Assembly: GCA_005784505.1 (NCBI GenBank)
Contig: VCAZ01000012.1
Location: forward strand, 4,097,011 to 4,161,010
Direction: 5' to 3'
Length of the DNA stretch: 64,000 nucleotides
Source: Bagarius yarrelli
Lineage: Eukaryota; Chordata; Actinopteri; Siluriformes; Sisoridae
Positions 11,761 to 24,089 of this stretch are shown piece by piece. Positions within the stretch are counted from its first letter, which is position 1. Every line of letters starts with the position of its first letter. A program made the position numbers and the translations under genes. Below the pieces are notes generated by a model. The model searched no databases and had not been told where the DNA came from. It saw only the letters and a list, made by a program, of their open reading frames with translations.

Positions 11761-13025
11761 CACACACCAACACCTAAAATCAGGATAAGGATTAATTCAT
11801 TATGATACCAGTCACACAAACAAACAAATCTTCTATACAAAATCACTGCACAGTCCTGCAAGTATTAACTCTCTCACTGTGAACGCACACATCTACACAA
11901 AGACCTATGTAAATGTACCGCCTAACAGTTTCAAGTTTTTCTGTTGGCTGAGCTGATTTTTTTCACTGACCCTGGAAGACTAACCTTGAAGAAGAATGGA
12001 TGGACCAGATGTCATTGCTCTTTACTGTTTCTCTGATTTGATTAGCTATGATTCTGCAGTATATTCCCACACACATCCAATCTCTGATCTTGTTTCTGAA
12101 CGAAGCACCCTCTTCATAGATAATCAGAGGTGAGTGCACACAGCCTGAAAAAAAAAGTCTAAGTAAACACTTACATTCAACTCTTCGGGCAAGACAAGCA
12201 GGTAATTTTGCCCCCCGTAGTACTCTTAATAAATACTTAATAATTTTTACTATTACTAGTACATTTAACTGATACCACCTAACTCTGTGCGAGGGTTGGA
12301 ATGTGATCTGTATAATTCAGAACCAACAGAATGTAGTGGCCGATAATCCTATATCCCAGCAATATTACTAAATGAAAAACAAATTCTGTAAAAAAAAAGG
12401 ATTAGTGGGATGTCACAGAGGAACCAGCTATAAGGACCAAAGGTAATTTGTAACCTTAGCAACTACTGAAAATGGGGATTATCAGAGTTGCATGGGCTGT
12501 CTTTATAGACGTAACTGAAGTGGGGTTGCCCAGGCTACAACCGCATGCATTAAACTATCATAAGGAGCCATACACAGGTCAAAAGCGTTTAAGTAGATCC
12601 AGCAGTTTAAGCTTTTAATTGTCTGCTAGATATTTTTTAAACCTTAACAATGGACTCTTTTCTAATTTATCATCACTTAGTTCTTTATTTTATATGTTAT
12701 TTATTAAAAAATCATAGCATTGATTTTAAGTCTGTTATTGTAATTGATTTAAACAACATTGCTTTCAACACTGTTAAAAGTGAAAATAAACAAAATTAAT
12801 TTTTCAGAAAACAGAAATGTCAGTAGCTAAAATGGCTGACACTATTTTTGCTTGAATTTGTGTTAATTAGGAATGTTAAAAATAATTTTTTACTAAATAT
12901 GATCAAAGCATAATTTTTCTGAATTACAACCAAGTACAAATACATATCATTAAAATACTCTTGTGCACACGCACACACTGGCACACACTGACACACACAC
13001 AAGGTAAATGTTTTGGTCATTATTG
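9731..13025. other. Gene-free DNA, scattered simple repeats
   Basis: No supported gene. It includes a CT microsatellite at about 11731-11757 and a CA-rich stretch near 12965-13003. The complex stretches at 10510-10630, 10730-11110 and 12000-12140 may be regulatory but carry no decisive motif. The open frame at 11510-11788 is driven by GA and CT repeats. Confidence 0.45.
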
Positions 13026-13029
13026 TTAA

Positions 13030-13205
13030 TCAATGTTGGGAATGTTACTTTAGAAATGCAATAAGTTACAGATTACAAATTACCCTATTTAAAATGTAAT
13101 AAGTGGTGTAACTTTTTTATTATGTTATAAAAGTAAAGTAACTGATTACATTTGATTAGTTTCTGATTACTTTTATGTTTCTAATGGATATTTTCAAATA
13201 CATAC
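13030..13205. mobile_element. Degraded hAT-type nonautonomous repeat
   Basis: The text around GTAAAGTAACTGATTACATT, with repeated AAGTTACAGATTAC/TGATTACTTTT units, matches the end portion of a dispersed fish hAT-like repeat as I remember it. No transposase remnant was seen. A related sequence end lies at 21.9-22.02 kb. Confidence 0.4.
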
Positions 13206-15143
13206 CAGTCAGGGTTAAACTTGCTCTTAGACAGGGTGGAGTAGCCTAAAGCTTTTAGCAGCATGTGGATTAATGTAATTGGCAGACGGGTGCTCAGTGA
13301 ATTCAAACTATAGAACCAATCAAAAGCATCAGAATAATAAATGGTTTTCTGTTAATCAAAAACAGGGGAAAAAATAACAAATTAATATTAATGAACATAT
13401 CCAAGGTTTTTAAAGAAAATATTCAGATGTAATCTGAATTTTTACCATTTTTATAAGTGACTGTAATTTAACTACACATTTTCTATTGAACTGTAACAAT
13501 TTACTGTTATATTTCTTTTTTCATTAAATTACATAATTCATTTACAGGTAACTGTCACTCTTTAACACTGTTATTAATACATCAGCATTGGCTGTAGACA
13601 AAAACTAAGCTTTATTTAATTATCATTAGGAAGTAGTTTCTCCTAGTCAGAGTTATGGATTTTACTGGAGCCTCTCGTGCTAAATGAGTTAGCAAAACAC
13701 CTTGAATGGGACACTTGTCACAGTAAAACACACAATTGCACTATTACGAAAACACCTGTGGCAATTCAGCAGAATTGGCATGTTTTATACCGGACTAAGA
13801 CTAAGAATCAATGTTGGAACTGGGAACTGAAATATGTTAACACTTCATCCTGAGCCATATGAGCATCCGTTAAAAGATATTGTTCATGTGAATAACAATT
13901 TGCCATTTGTTTTTTGTCAATTTGCACTTAGGCGCATAATAAGAATCTAAATGCCAGTGCGCCAGCTTATCTATATTCATGTATAGATGTTCCTCACTGT
14001 GGTCTGATTAAAATCCTTTTGGGCTAAATATTTTTTTGATCTATGAAGTTTTTATGCTCTGGTGTCTCTGCTCTTTAATCACATATATTTCAACTCCAAA
14101 ATTCCTTAATTATTACTATGTATTTCGATACAGGTACATATTAAAGTACTATGCATCCTCCTTTGGTTCAAATAAAGCAATTTTTGTTTCTTAGCATTTA
14201 CAGGGATGTGAGATATTATGTTGAATATCTTAAAAAAGCGAAAACAACAATAATAGACTAAAAAGTTTGTTATTTTAGACATTAATGCTATGTTTAGAAT
14301 TTTTAAAGGAAATCTGGTGTGGTTGACAATCCAACAACAATCTCAACAATCCATAATAAAGTCATTAAAATCACCTATGTATGTAATTTATATATGTAAA
14401 ATGATAATTTGCTACAAATCAAATTATGTGAACTTTTATTGTTATTGTTTTTGAAATGTTTTGCTTTCCTCTAAATATTTTGAACATTTAAAATGGTGTA
14501 CTTTAAAATAATAGTTTTTTAATGTTGTTTTTTTTAATACTTGTTAGAACAGGGCAATTTACATCTTTACATTTTTATGTAAAATCCCTGAATCACTTTA
14601 ATAAAAAATGATCAAGGGATAAATTAATTTAGAACATATGCATTCATCAGGTAGCCAGTGACAAGACACAGACCAGGAAAAGAGAAAAAAAAATTGACTA
14701 CAGGTTTTATAATATTTTGTTAAAAAAGCAACATTGGCCTGCACCAAAGCTGCTTAAAAGAACCAAATAATTGAGTTTTGCTGTCTTTTACTTTTAACTT
14801 TCAAGATAAACAGTGAAATGCTAATGTCAGCCTGCAGCACAGTACATAAAAATAAAACAAATTAATTTACAAACATTATTTTAAACCAAATCAGGGCACA
14901 TTTAATTAAAACAAAGTTTCCATATTTTTTGCATATTTTTTTAAATCATAATCATTGACTATTTCTTTTGATAAATGATTACCATTTTAATGTACCCTAC
15001 TCTATGTTTTTGTACTAGCTGCACCAGCAGCTAGTTTAACTGCATTTTGGTGTACTGGTGTGAGACTTCTCATATGTCTCATTGCTTAATCATGTGGAAG
15101 GGACAATGTCCCAACCTATTTCTCTCTTCCTTCTTCTTAGAAG
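13206..15143. other. AT-rich intergenic DNA, nothing recognised
   Basis: Strongly AT-rich with many A and T runs. No coding frame, RNA gene or named repeat was supported. Confidence 0.45.
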
Positions 15144-15153
15144 TACACACACA

Positions 15154-15188
<35 letters not shown>

Positions 15189-15202
15189 CACACACACACA
15201 CA

Positions 15203-15254
<52 letters not shown>

Positions 15255-15300
15255 CACGCACTCTACACAATCTCTCTCTCTTTCTCTCTCTTACCCACTC
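15144..15300. repeat. Compound (CA)n and (CT)n microsatellite
   Basis: About 115 bp of near-continuous CA/AC units with a few interruptions, then a CT run from about 15270. A second CT-rich tract lies at about 15527-15590. Open frames across it encode only His-Thr or Cys-Val repeats and are not genes. Confidence 0.93.
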
Positions 15301-15674
15301 TCTTCTGTGTCTTTCTCATTGCTGTTTTTTTCTATTTTCATTTTTTCCTTCTTTGTAAGCTTGAGGAAGCTATTAAAGCAACAGTAAATGTCTTCAAAAG
15401 TGACATTTGCTGACATTCAAGGAAGTGTATTTATCAGCCAAGTACGGTTCACCTCAATGAATGAAATCCATTTGTGCCAGTGTGTCTGTCTGGTGGCCTC
15501 TCCCTCTTCGCCCTACTTCGCTTTCTTATTCTCTCTCTCTTTTTTTCTCTCTGTTTCTCTCTCTCTTTCTCTGTATCTCTCTCTCTCTAAATTGATGCCC
15601 AGTGAACAGAGAAATGGTGAGGTAGGACACGACATGGAAGCTGTTCTCAAATGTCACAATGGAAATCTTTAATG

Positions 15675-15900
15675 GGCTAAGTGTAGCCTTTCTGGCCCTA
15701 ACATGTCAGGTAATCAGAAATCTTTCCTGACTTCTTCCCATTTTCCCACATTGCCTAGGTCCCCAGGGCCACAGACCACCACTAATTACACATTATTCTA
15801 ATCGCAAATTTAGGACAGTGAAACAGGTAGACTGCTTTTAAAAGTCAAGATATTGGAGCAGGAATCTTTTAGCATCTGACAAACGCAATGCAGAATGGCT
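15675..15900. promoter_or_regulatory. Candidate regulatory block
   Basis: A complex, non-repetitive block immediately after the CT-rich tract, containing CTAATTACAC near 15781 and CTAATCGC near 15799. Homeodomain-type cores plus sharp contrast with flanking AT-rich sequence suggest a noncoding element. Function is inferred. Confidence 0.28.
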
Positions 15901-16539
15901 TTAAGTATATAATAACAAATAATTTATCAATTACTTTTGCCAGAAGAAACAGAAACAGTAAAAAAACAGATTGATTGAACTTTGTTTTAGTGATTTTTCA
16001 CACAGCCCAAAGCGACTTCCGCGATAGTTGAGTGTAACTTCACAAAAAGCAAATCACATAATGGCTTGATATGAGAGAGGGAAAAATAATTTTTTTAAAA
16101 ATTAAACTTTATCAATATATTGTGGATGTGAACACACACTGCCAATAAATATTCTATTTTAAACAACTTTTAAAAGTGCAAGTCACATCAGATGATGCCT
16201 TTAATGACTTAAAAACAATTAAAACCTACAAAAAATATGAGTTTGATACAGTAAAAAAAATCATGTAAAAAAAATGTAGTGTTACCATGTCACACACATG
16301 TCAGTGTTAAGACAATCATCTTTTGTGTACTTTGTCAGTAAAGATAACAAGGTAACACTAAATTAAGCACATATATTAAATTTCTTCTTTTCAACTCTAC
16401 CAATGAGAATTTTTAAACAATGTATATTATAGACTTTTTGTTAAGACCCTAAAGAATTATATCATCGGCAATGGGCATCCGATGGCCATTTTAAGTCTTT
16501 CCAATTGCCAAACAGCTCCACTTTTAAAATGCACACCGA

Positions 16540-17100
16540 TGCTAAGGTTGCACAATATATTCAAATTATTAAAATATTGCAAATATACATATCGCAATGC
16601 TTTGCAATAAGTGAGTAACTTAACACTTCAAATAATAATGTATGTTTTAGGTCAATGATACAGTTAAATGTCTGGCATGCAGATGTTAGTCAGGATATGC
16701 ATACATGTGCTTTGACGCAGGATAATAAGTCAACAAGCTTTTGTAGCGAGCTTGTGTTGATAAAATGAGCCAGCCTGAGGCACACACAGACTCTGCCAAT
16801 GATTTAATGCTGAAATAAAGAAGCACCTCAATAATATGGCAGTATTTGGATTTTAAAAGTGATGACTACATGCAATTATGTTAACCTCGAATGGCAATGC
16901 GAAGGGGAAACACTACAAATCTTTACAGTCACCTTAACACCAAAGACAATTTGGATCAACTCTGCTCAGCAGCAAAAAAAATCATTAAACACAGGTAAAT
17001 GTACCTGAAGTAACATTTGTTGGTTATATCAGATTTTTAAATATTGTATCACATATTGCATTATTTAGCGTGCTGTTGAATATTTCTTCTATACATGCAG
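16540..17100 (+). mobile_element. hAT transposon relic with decayed BED-finger exon
   Basis: The left edge (GGTTGCACAATAT near 16542, then ATATCGCAATG) resembles the terminal part of a common fish hAT element. At 16822-16947 one frame reads STSIIWQYLDFKSDD, then RRGNTTNLYSHLNTKD, the signature layout of a hAT BED zinc finger (WxYF/L, RGNTTNL, SHL). It contains an internal stop and lacks a full Cys/His set, so it is dead. The DDE/RNase H catalytic domain is absent, indicating a deletion derivative. Confidence 0.6.
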
Positions 17101-17104
17101 GTCT

Positions 17105-17300
17105 ACTTCAGACTATCGCTTACCTCTGATTAGCATATCTACAGTGGTTTGGGTTACAGCGTAAATGCGGGAAGAGTGATTAGTCCCTCAGAGCTCTTGG
17201 GACAGAAAAATGACCTGGTCTAGTCCGGGTCTCTATGGCTACACTTTTGAAGGCTGCAATTGGTGGCCGGAGTTGGTCTTCCCATCGAATATAAGTTAAT
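17105..17300. promoter_or_regulatory. Candidate regulatory block
   Basis: Complex GC-balanced sequence between the hAT relic and a SINE, with no repeat signature I recognise. It includes CTGATTAGC near 17128 and GTGATTAGTCC near 17175. It may be unique host sequence. Function is inferred. Confidence 0.22.
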
Positions 17301-17361
17301 TATCAGAAATGATTTAATAATAAAATGTAATGGCAATCTAAAATACTCTAAAATTTTATTG

Positions 17362-17541
17362 TAGGGGGAAGTGGTAGTGCAGTTTCAAAGGTGTTGGATT
17401 GCTAGTTGGAAGATCAGAGTTCGATTCCCAACACCACCAAGTTACCACTGCTGGCCCCCGAGAAGACCCCTAAATCTAATTGCTCAGGTGATAAAGATGA
17501 AAGTATGTCGCTCTAAACAAGGGCAGCTACAAAACAGTAAA
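17362..17541 (+). mobile_element. tRNA-derived V-SINE copy
   Basis: The tRNA-like head has an A-box-like GTGGTAGTGCAG and a B box GAGTTCGATTCCC. The body reads ACCACTGCTGG...AATTGCTCAG and the conserved V-type core is decayed (GTCGCTCTAAACAAGGGC). It ends in GTAAATGTA. These non-coding elements are mobilised by a partner LINE. The open frame across it is incidental. Confidence 0.75.
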
Positions 17542-18315
17542 TGTATTGCGGCTAGTTTATTGCTGTATTAGTGTCTTCAGTAATCAGGGCAATTAAGGAG
17601 TTTTAATTTGGTCACGTAATACTAAATATGATCTAAATAAAAGAGAAGTTCGCTAAGATAATCTATTAACAACTTGTTTTTTTTGCTTAAAAAATAAATT
17701 TGAAGCATACAATTATACTATAACAACTGAAATGTTAGAAAACTAATATACAGTAAAGCCATTTAAAAATAGAAAGTACTAAATTATTTAGGCAGCACCT
17801 TTAATCCACACTATAATCTGTCTTGCGCTGATTTTCCACTCTCCTCTGGCAATGTACTCTTCTTCATGATTTCACGTTCACAGTCTATCCTGTAATCCGT
17901 GAAGAGTCCTGTTTGCCATATCTGTCTGATTGCTTCCAGCGCTGCTGCACAAAGCCACTGGGGTGTGTTGTGAGAGTGTACACTCAATATAGATGTTGGT
18001 TTAAATTAAGAGCAACAAAAGAAAAACACATTCAGACACTGAGCTCTCTTATGTCCAAAAAAACTATTTATTTACTGTGACATAAGTGTGCAGTCAAAGC
18101 TGTTGGTGTGAGAGCCCTTATTCAAGCCGTCTTGGAGTTGAATTCTTTTTACAATTATTAGAGAGGATTTTCCAAAGAAAACTTTGTATGAATAGAGTTA
18201 CAGATAAATTTATTTAAACAAAAAATTTGGAACTCATTAAGTGCCTAAAATCTAATGTACCTCAATATTTCTGAGTGAATGAAAAGAACATTAATTATTA
18301 TCAAATATATAAATA
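17542..18315. other. Gene-free DNA
   Basis: No gene supported. The stretch 17800-17980 is GC-balanced and single-copy in appearance and could be regulatory. The rest is AT-rich and unremarkable. Confidence 0.4.
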
Positions 18316-18318
18316 GAA

Positions 18319-18470
18319 CATTTACATCATTTGGCAGACGCCCTTATCCAGAGCAACTTATATTTATCTCTTTTATACAGCTGAGCAATTAGAGTTTAAG
18401 GGCGTTGGTCAGAGGCCCACAGTAATAGCTACGTTGGTATTCCAACACTTAACCATGAATCACCACTTCC
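18319..18470 (-). mobile_element. tRNA-derived V-SINE copy (minus strand)
   Basis: Reverse-oriented copy of the family at 17.4 kb. On the plus strand it begins TTTACATCATTTGGCAGACG, then CCCTTATCCAGAGC (reverse of the V core) and CTGAGCAATTAG, ending with the reversed tRNA head near CACCACTTCC. The B-box region is eroded. Confidence 0.78.
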
Positions 18471-18774
18471 CTGTTAATTAATAGATGAATTAATAGTTTG
18501 TTGTTTTGAGCTAATAAAAAAGTTTTGGGGATTTTTCGCTCTGAGAACTGAGACAGATGCATACCATGATCAATTACAGGTGTGAACAAGGAACTTTTTT
18601 ACAAAGTAGCAACCGATATATGCAAAATTAGTAGTTATGTCAGGTAGTAATGATCAGGATAGCAAAGAATTGTACAATTTTACAAGGTTAAAAAGCAAAT
18701 AAAAGTTCAAAATTAGGCTCTGGTGTTAGTTTATATTTGATTCGGCAGTTTATACATTCAATCACATATAAAGC

Positions 18775-19095
18775 AACCTTAGTGACACCTGATTGACACA
18801 ATTGTATGGAATGTCTTATATGCTGTAAAATTACACCTTCCTACTACCCAGCAGACAATCCCTCATGCCAACGCAAGGTTCATGAAAAACCTTTTGCCAG
18901 GAGCACAGAGCCCTGAACTCAACCCTTTGAGAGTTACTGGAATGTTGACTTGTTATCAGACCTCCTGACCCATCTTTAGCACCTGACCTCAATAATTATC
19001 CTGTGGCTGAATGAACACAAATTCCTTCAGCCACACAGCAAAACAATTGAAAAGCATTCTAGGAAAAGTTTTATAACACCAAGTAAAACAATTGC
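18775..19095 (+). mobile_element. Tc1-like deletion derivative (MITE) with transposase tail
   Basis: The text CCAGCAGACAATCCCTCATG, then GAGCCCTGAACTCAACCC and GTGGCTGAATGAACACAAAT, corresponds to the catalytic-core and C-terminal part of a fish Tc1-like transposase (SPDLNP...VAEW-like). It has frameshifts and a stop. The left part joins sequence from elsewhere in the element (GCTGTAAAATTACACCTTC), as in known internally deleted copies. The same family recurs at 40.0 and 40.7 kb. Confidence 0.6.
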
Positions 19096-19099
19096 AAGC

Positions 19100-20480
19100 A
19101 GATGATCAGGAACACTGATAATGATATAAGCTATGGCACTGTATTTTATAGTGCGTGTTACATCCATAGTTCTGTGGCTTTGCCAGCTAGCAGTAACTAT
19201 AAACTAAACATAATGAATGTATATCTAACGATAAAGTATAATTTTAAAGTAGAAACCTAAAAGCCCACACTGATAGCAATATTTTACATTTTAAGTTATA
19301 TATATAATAAATATATATTTCCATATACTTAAAATATATTTTAGCCAGAAAAGTGCATTTTACCTATGTATATCCTTGTCAGATATGTTTACAGCATTTT
19401 AGCAACACATGTACAGCATAAAAGATTTACAATGAAACTTAGGACCTTCTTCACAACCTTTTTGTGTATAGCAATTTTTAACAATAGACATTGTATCAAA
19501 GGAGCTTTACAAAATGAAATCAAAACAATAAGTAGTCTAACGTTTTTACTACAGAGCCAACACTTTTTTCAGATTCGCTTAAAATTTGTGGTAGGTGTAT
19601 GCGGTGGCCCGGGTGAGTGTAATAATAATTGACCACTAGCACCACCTTTGCTTGTTTTTTACTTATTGCAGTCATATAAGAAAAGCACTCCAGTACTAGA
19701 CAGCAATGGCAGTCTCACATACCTGCATGAATAAGAAAAAACTGTGCTTCTGAATACATTTTGACATTGGAGAGCTCGATCAGGAACGATCTGTCATACC
19801 TGTGTGAATTCTTAACCTGCATACTTTCTGCTGCAGTCTAATCAACAAACCCCTCAGCTGCTTTATGCTGGAAAACCAAAAGCAATCAAATGAAAATTGT
19901 TCAAGACACACTAGAATTTACAGTGAAACAAGGAAGCGAGCTGTTCAATACAGTAAGGATGAGTGAGGAATCATATATTTGTAAGTACATTTTAATAGGC
20001 TGCTTAAAACTTAGAAGTCATTTTATATCGGATTATTATCGGCATGAAACCTACGTTGACACGTTTGACAAGTACTACTAAAGCATGGATTATGTAGTAA
20101 TAAATAATTGTATTCATTGCTGCAAATTATTTATAAGGCACAATAGTCAAAATAGTCAAAATTATTGCAAAATTAATATTCATACCTAAACAGTTCTGTA
20201 TACAGGCATCTTAACACCAAGCTGTCTTTCCCGTGTGTTAATGTGATCTTTGCCTTTAGCATGACAATAAGAGCCACACATACAAAAATATTAAAAGGAC
20301 ATTTTTAGGGGTATCCATGTTGTCAGAGGCAACCCAATGCAATAGCAGGTCGTTGTTAGTGCCTTTCTATTCGACATATAGACACATGCACAGTGCCAGC
20401 TTTGTAACACACATATTTAAATACAATTTGTAAAAAACACCACTCTGCTGGTCATTCTCAGACGCCCTGTCCAAAAGTGC
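19100..20480. other. Gene-free AT-rich DNA
   Basis: No supported gene. The open frames at 19366-19632 and 19890-20081 have no recognisable domain, no splice context and AT-driven composition. Nothing else was identified. Confidence 0.45.
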
Positions 20481-20484
20481 TTTT

Positions 20485-21030
20485 TTTGTGTAAAAGAATC
20501 CTAGGAAATGTTTTTTATCCATCAGTCTTAAGAATCTCTGACTCAGGACTACTGCTGACAGAACAAAAGCTGTGCCAGTTATATCATTCCATAAAAATAA
20601 GCTGCTGTCCCTGTGCTCCCTGCTTTATCAGAGACCAGGCCCCGAATTAATGAATCGCTCACCCCAGACACACATATCAGCCTGATTAACTGTATTAATC
20701 ATCACATATTATAATTATGTAATTTTCTCTTTGTGGCACCTATAAGATGATTTAAAAAAACGAATTACATTAATTCAACACTACACATGAGAACAACCAG
20801 GCTTAAAAAACAGGGAAAATGAAGTAGAAAAGATAAGGTTTAAGAGAAACAATTTAAGCTAATGGTGCTATCAACTGTAAGTGCACTTCAGAGCAACCAT
20901 AGGCGCCTGCCTTGAAATGAGAGGATGTGCAACAATCAACTGGCAGATATTAATTTTTCTTCAATAAGGATGTAATTAATTTCTCATGGGTAACATTGAG
21001 GGATGATGGCATGCGATGAGAACGAAATAA
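20485..21030. promoter_or_regulatory. Candidate regulatory block rich in TAAT cores
   Basis: Two adjacent complex stretches with many homeodomain-type cores: GAATTAATGAATC near 20644, TGATTAACTGTATTAATCATC near 20682, and TAATTAAT at 20973-20980. The region is not repetitive and has no open frame of note. It is a strong candidate for a conserved six3-regulating element, by inference. Confidence 0.35.
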
Positions 21031-21111
21031 AAAGAATAAGGGGCACAGACTGTACAACCCCGCAAGTGCTGTGGGTCTTAGATGCTGACAGATATATAGA
21101 CATTTACACTA

Positions 21112-22022
21112 ATACCAGATGTGGGTTTTACATTTAATTTGTTACATTTACTTGAGTAAAATAATGTTTTAGGTAAACATTTACATTTTTTAGTAAAAAG
21201 ATGTTTTTTTTGTTTAAAATGAATGTATTTAAGATGTATGTTCCTCTGTTTCTTTCAAATGGTAATACTTATGAGATTGTTTAAATAATTTTTCGCAAAT
21301 TTCATGAGCTGCTTAAGTTTAGTGCGCGTTTAGCTGGAAGATGATACAGAGGAAGACGTGTGTGTGTGTTATTTGAGGCAGATCAGCTATGGCTTCAAGT
21401 TCAGTCTATAGTTTTACTTCAAGAAGATAAAAAGAATATCTTTATAATGTGATGCATGCTGTGTGCAACAAACCGAACTGACATTGCAGCGTACAAGAAT
21501 TCCAGCTCCAACAAGGAAAAACACATAGCGGTAAGTGTTAAAATGATGCCTACTTGAATCCAAGTACATCCATACAAAATCAAAATGTAATTGTATTTTT
21601 TTTTTTATTCCTACCTAAATAATGCCTGTCGAAAACATAAAATGTGAAAATAAAGTATGTTATAAAGAAGCAGCTTTTAAAAGGTAGAAAATTTAAGACA
21701 GTGTTTAACTGTTAGAATATATCTGAGTTTGTTTGAGATTTATTGTAAATAACAGGTGATGTGATGTTAATGTCCATCACAGGTTTTATATAAGTAGAAC
21801 AGAAAGACTTTGGAGGATGCTTTGTGTTATTCAGATCAGAAGTAACTAGTAACTAGAATGTGTTTGTAGTTTTTTCATCGGATACTTTTGACTTTTACTT
21901 GAGTAACTATTTAGATTGTTACTTTTACTTTACTTACTGAGATAAATATTTCCATAATTACTATACTAGTATTACCATAATTAACTTGCGTACAGATTTT
22001 GGATGCTCTACCCACCTCTGAG
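21112..22022 (+). mobile_element. hAT relic, about 0.9 kb, with BED-finger remnant
   Basis: The left end near GATGTGGGTTTTAC followed by TTTACTTGAGTAAA, and the right end GCTCTACCCACCTCTGA after TTTACTTGAGTAAC, look like eroded inverted termini of a fish hAT family. At 21453-21530 one frame reads CMLCATNRTDIAAYKNSSSN then KEKHIA, the CxxC...H pattern of a BED zinc finger. It is followed at once by GTAAGT, as at a hAT exon end. A stop codon precedes the first Cys and no catalytic domain remains. Confidence 0.6.
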
Positions 22023-22044
22023 TAATACATCTGTTTATTACCTA

Positions 22045-22402
22045 TTCCGAGCTCACTGTGGCCACCAGATCCAGTCTATATCCAGCCTAGTTGGTGGATC
22101 AGCACAGAGTGCTGTTTCTCAGTGATGTCAAGATGACCATCTAGAAGACAAGGTCAAGAACATGGAAGCTTTGTCTGGTCAGAAAAAAACTGACTCCCCT
22201 GACTGAGCCTGGTTTCTCCCAAGGTTTTTTTCTTCAATTTGTCACAGATGGAGTTTTGGTTTCTTGAATTTACAGATTCTAGTTAAACTAACTGAGTGTT
22301 TTCAGTGGGTGTTCAATACTGTCTTATTTCATTTGATTCTGTGAAGCTGCATTAACACAATCTATATTGTTAAGTGCTATACAAATAAAGGTGACTTGAC
22401 TT
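22045..22402 (+). repeat. Dispersed fish repeat with LINE-like 3' tail
   Basis: The text CTGGTTTCTCCCAAGGTTTT, TTAAGTGCTATACAAATAAA and the tail GTGACTTGACTTGA match a common fish interspersed repeat as I remember it. The short TTGAC tail repeat is typical of L2-like non-LTR 3' ends. No reading frame is preserved. Confidence 0.6.
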
Positions 22403-22419
22403 GATTAAATTGTGAACTA

Positions 22420-22562
22420 TTTACTGTTGCCCCATTGGTCCAATGAATCTGACAGGAAGGGAGGTAGCCATGAATATGGAACTATTTGACAGATTAAGAC
22501 ATCTCAGGTCAGATGGGGAGAACCTTATTAAAAGGGAAATACCTCATTTCACTGACAGGGTT
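22420..22562. promoter_or_regulatory. Candidate regulatory block
   Basis: A short complex block with CCCATTGGTCCAATG (CCAAT in both orientations, 22431-22445) and two TTTGACAG/CTGACAG MEIS/TGIF-type half-sites. It lies just right of the repeat. Function is inferred. Confidence 0.25.
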
Positions 22563-22974
22563 TAAATTTTGTTATCTTCTTCTTTAGTAAGTGGTTGAAC
22601 TGAAAAAAATAGGCTGGAATACATAATGTCATTCATAACAGTTACTACATATGCATGATAAAATATGTCAAAACAGTCAAATTGAATGAATTGTGAAGTC
22701 TGGAGTATATGAAGTTTAGAAGCATAGCAGTATGAGTGTAGAAGCATACAAACATTTTTACATGACAGGAAAGAAATTCTCTGTATTAATCTCAAATGGA
22801 ATTAAGCATTTTAAAATTACATGCACTGCACCACACACACATTTATACACACACTGGTTAGCCTGGTAATTACCCAGAATTTTTTAATACCCACACCACT
22901 CACTTCCTGAATTATCTGTCAATCTACAGTACAAACATTCTTAAGAATTAGTTTGGGCAGGATGACTGACTCTG

Positions 22975-23165
22975 TTTTTGTGTGTGTGCACGTGTGTGTG
23001 TGTTGTGTATATGGGTTTATACATCCTGGTGAGGACCTAAACCTGAATACACACAGACTCATAGGGGCTCGTGTCAAAAGCTTTTAAATCATACAGGGTG
23101 GGATTTTTTTGAGAAAGTCAAAATGCAGAAAGTTTCTGGTTAGGGTTGGGGACAGAAAATACAGT
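22975..23165. repeat. Dispersed fish repeat with TG tract
   Basis: A TG-rich run, then CATCCTGGTGAGGACCTAAA and GTTAGGGTTGGGGACAG, resemble a short interspersed repeat common in fish genomes. A second (TG)n lies at 23171-23198. I cannot name the family. Confidence 0.4.
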
Positions 23166-23169
23166 TTGT

Positions 23170-23999
23170 TTTTGTGTGTGTGTGTGTGTGTGTGTGTGAG
23201 AGCCAGCAATGTGTATTAGATCATGAGGAGATATCTGCCTTTGTCTATAATACTATGTGCAAGAACTTCATCATGAACTTCAATGCACTTTTTCTTGCTG
23301 TAAAAGATGCTGGTATACGTGTGCGTTTGTGTGTGGAAGCATGCATGCGTGTGTGATGTGTGCGTGTTTGTGTACTTCCGTTTGTAGGGCAAACCAGCAG
23401 TCTAGGGCACATGCCTGGGCAGGTGAATTGTGTATGCTATTTTCAACACCTCTTACCAGACAAAGCCAGGAGATTGGGTTTCATCTCTCACCATTTTACA
23501 CAGACACTAATGTTCAGCCATGAAATCAGTCAATAAGATTAGCTTTAATGCTCCGGCTGGTCAAGCAAGGCCTTAGGGTTAGCCTGGAGTTCAAATAGAT
23601 CGCCTTCATTTTAGTAAAATACAAAGACAAAGATATTAGGAAATCTGTCACACCAACAGCTTGTACAAAAACATGCTAACTAATAGCTTATAGCTAAAGA
23701 AATGCTTAAAAGCAAATGCTAATTTAATTGATTAAGTAGGTCATAATAGTTGCACTGAGTTATACAGTTAAAGCCACTTGGTGTTACAATTTTCATTAAT
23801 CTAAATAAAATTTTGTGTGGAAATAGAACTTAACAAAAAATCCATCTAAAGAAATAACCTACTAATTATTTTAATTTATGTTATTGTGTAAACATTTTCA
23901 AGTTTAAAGCATTCAGGTGTAGGACACAATCACTTCTGTAGCTTTAACAAAGATTAATTGCAGTTAATGTATATGGTAAAGATGATGCAGTGTGATTTC
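23170..23999. other. TG microsatellite and AT-rich DNA
   Basis: Holds the (TG)n at 23171-23198 and a TG-rich stretch at 23315-23375. Open frames here are driven by TG repeats (Cys-Val). No gene, RNA or named transposon was seen in the remainder. Confidence 0.5.
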
Positions 24000-24089
24000 A
24001 CATTTGATCATTCAATTTGTGTATCTGAATCTCCAAAAAATATAAAGCGGTGTTTATTTCATTTACATCTTTGTTCTATTTTATTTATC

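Noticed and set aside
15047..15387. His-Thr and Cys-Val repeat frames of about 100 residues
   Set aside because: They arise from the CA/CT microsatellite and are not proteins.
17362..17430. A true tRNA gene suggested by A and B boxes
   Set aside because: The head is followed by the SINE body and core, and no cloverleaf with good stems could be drawn.
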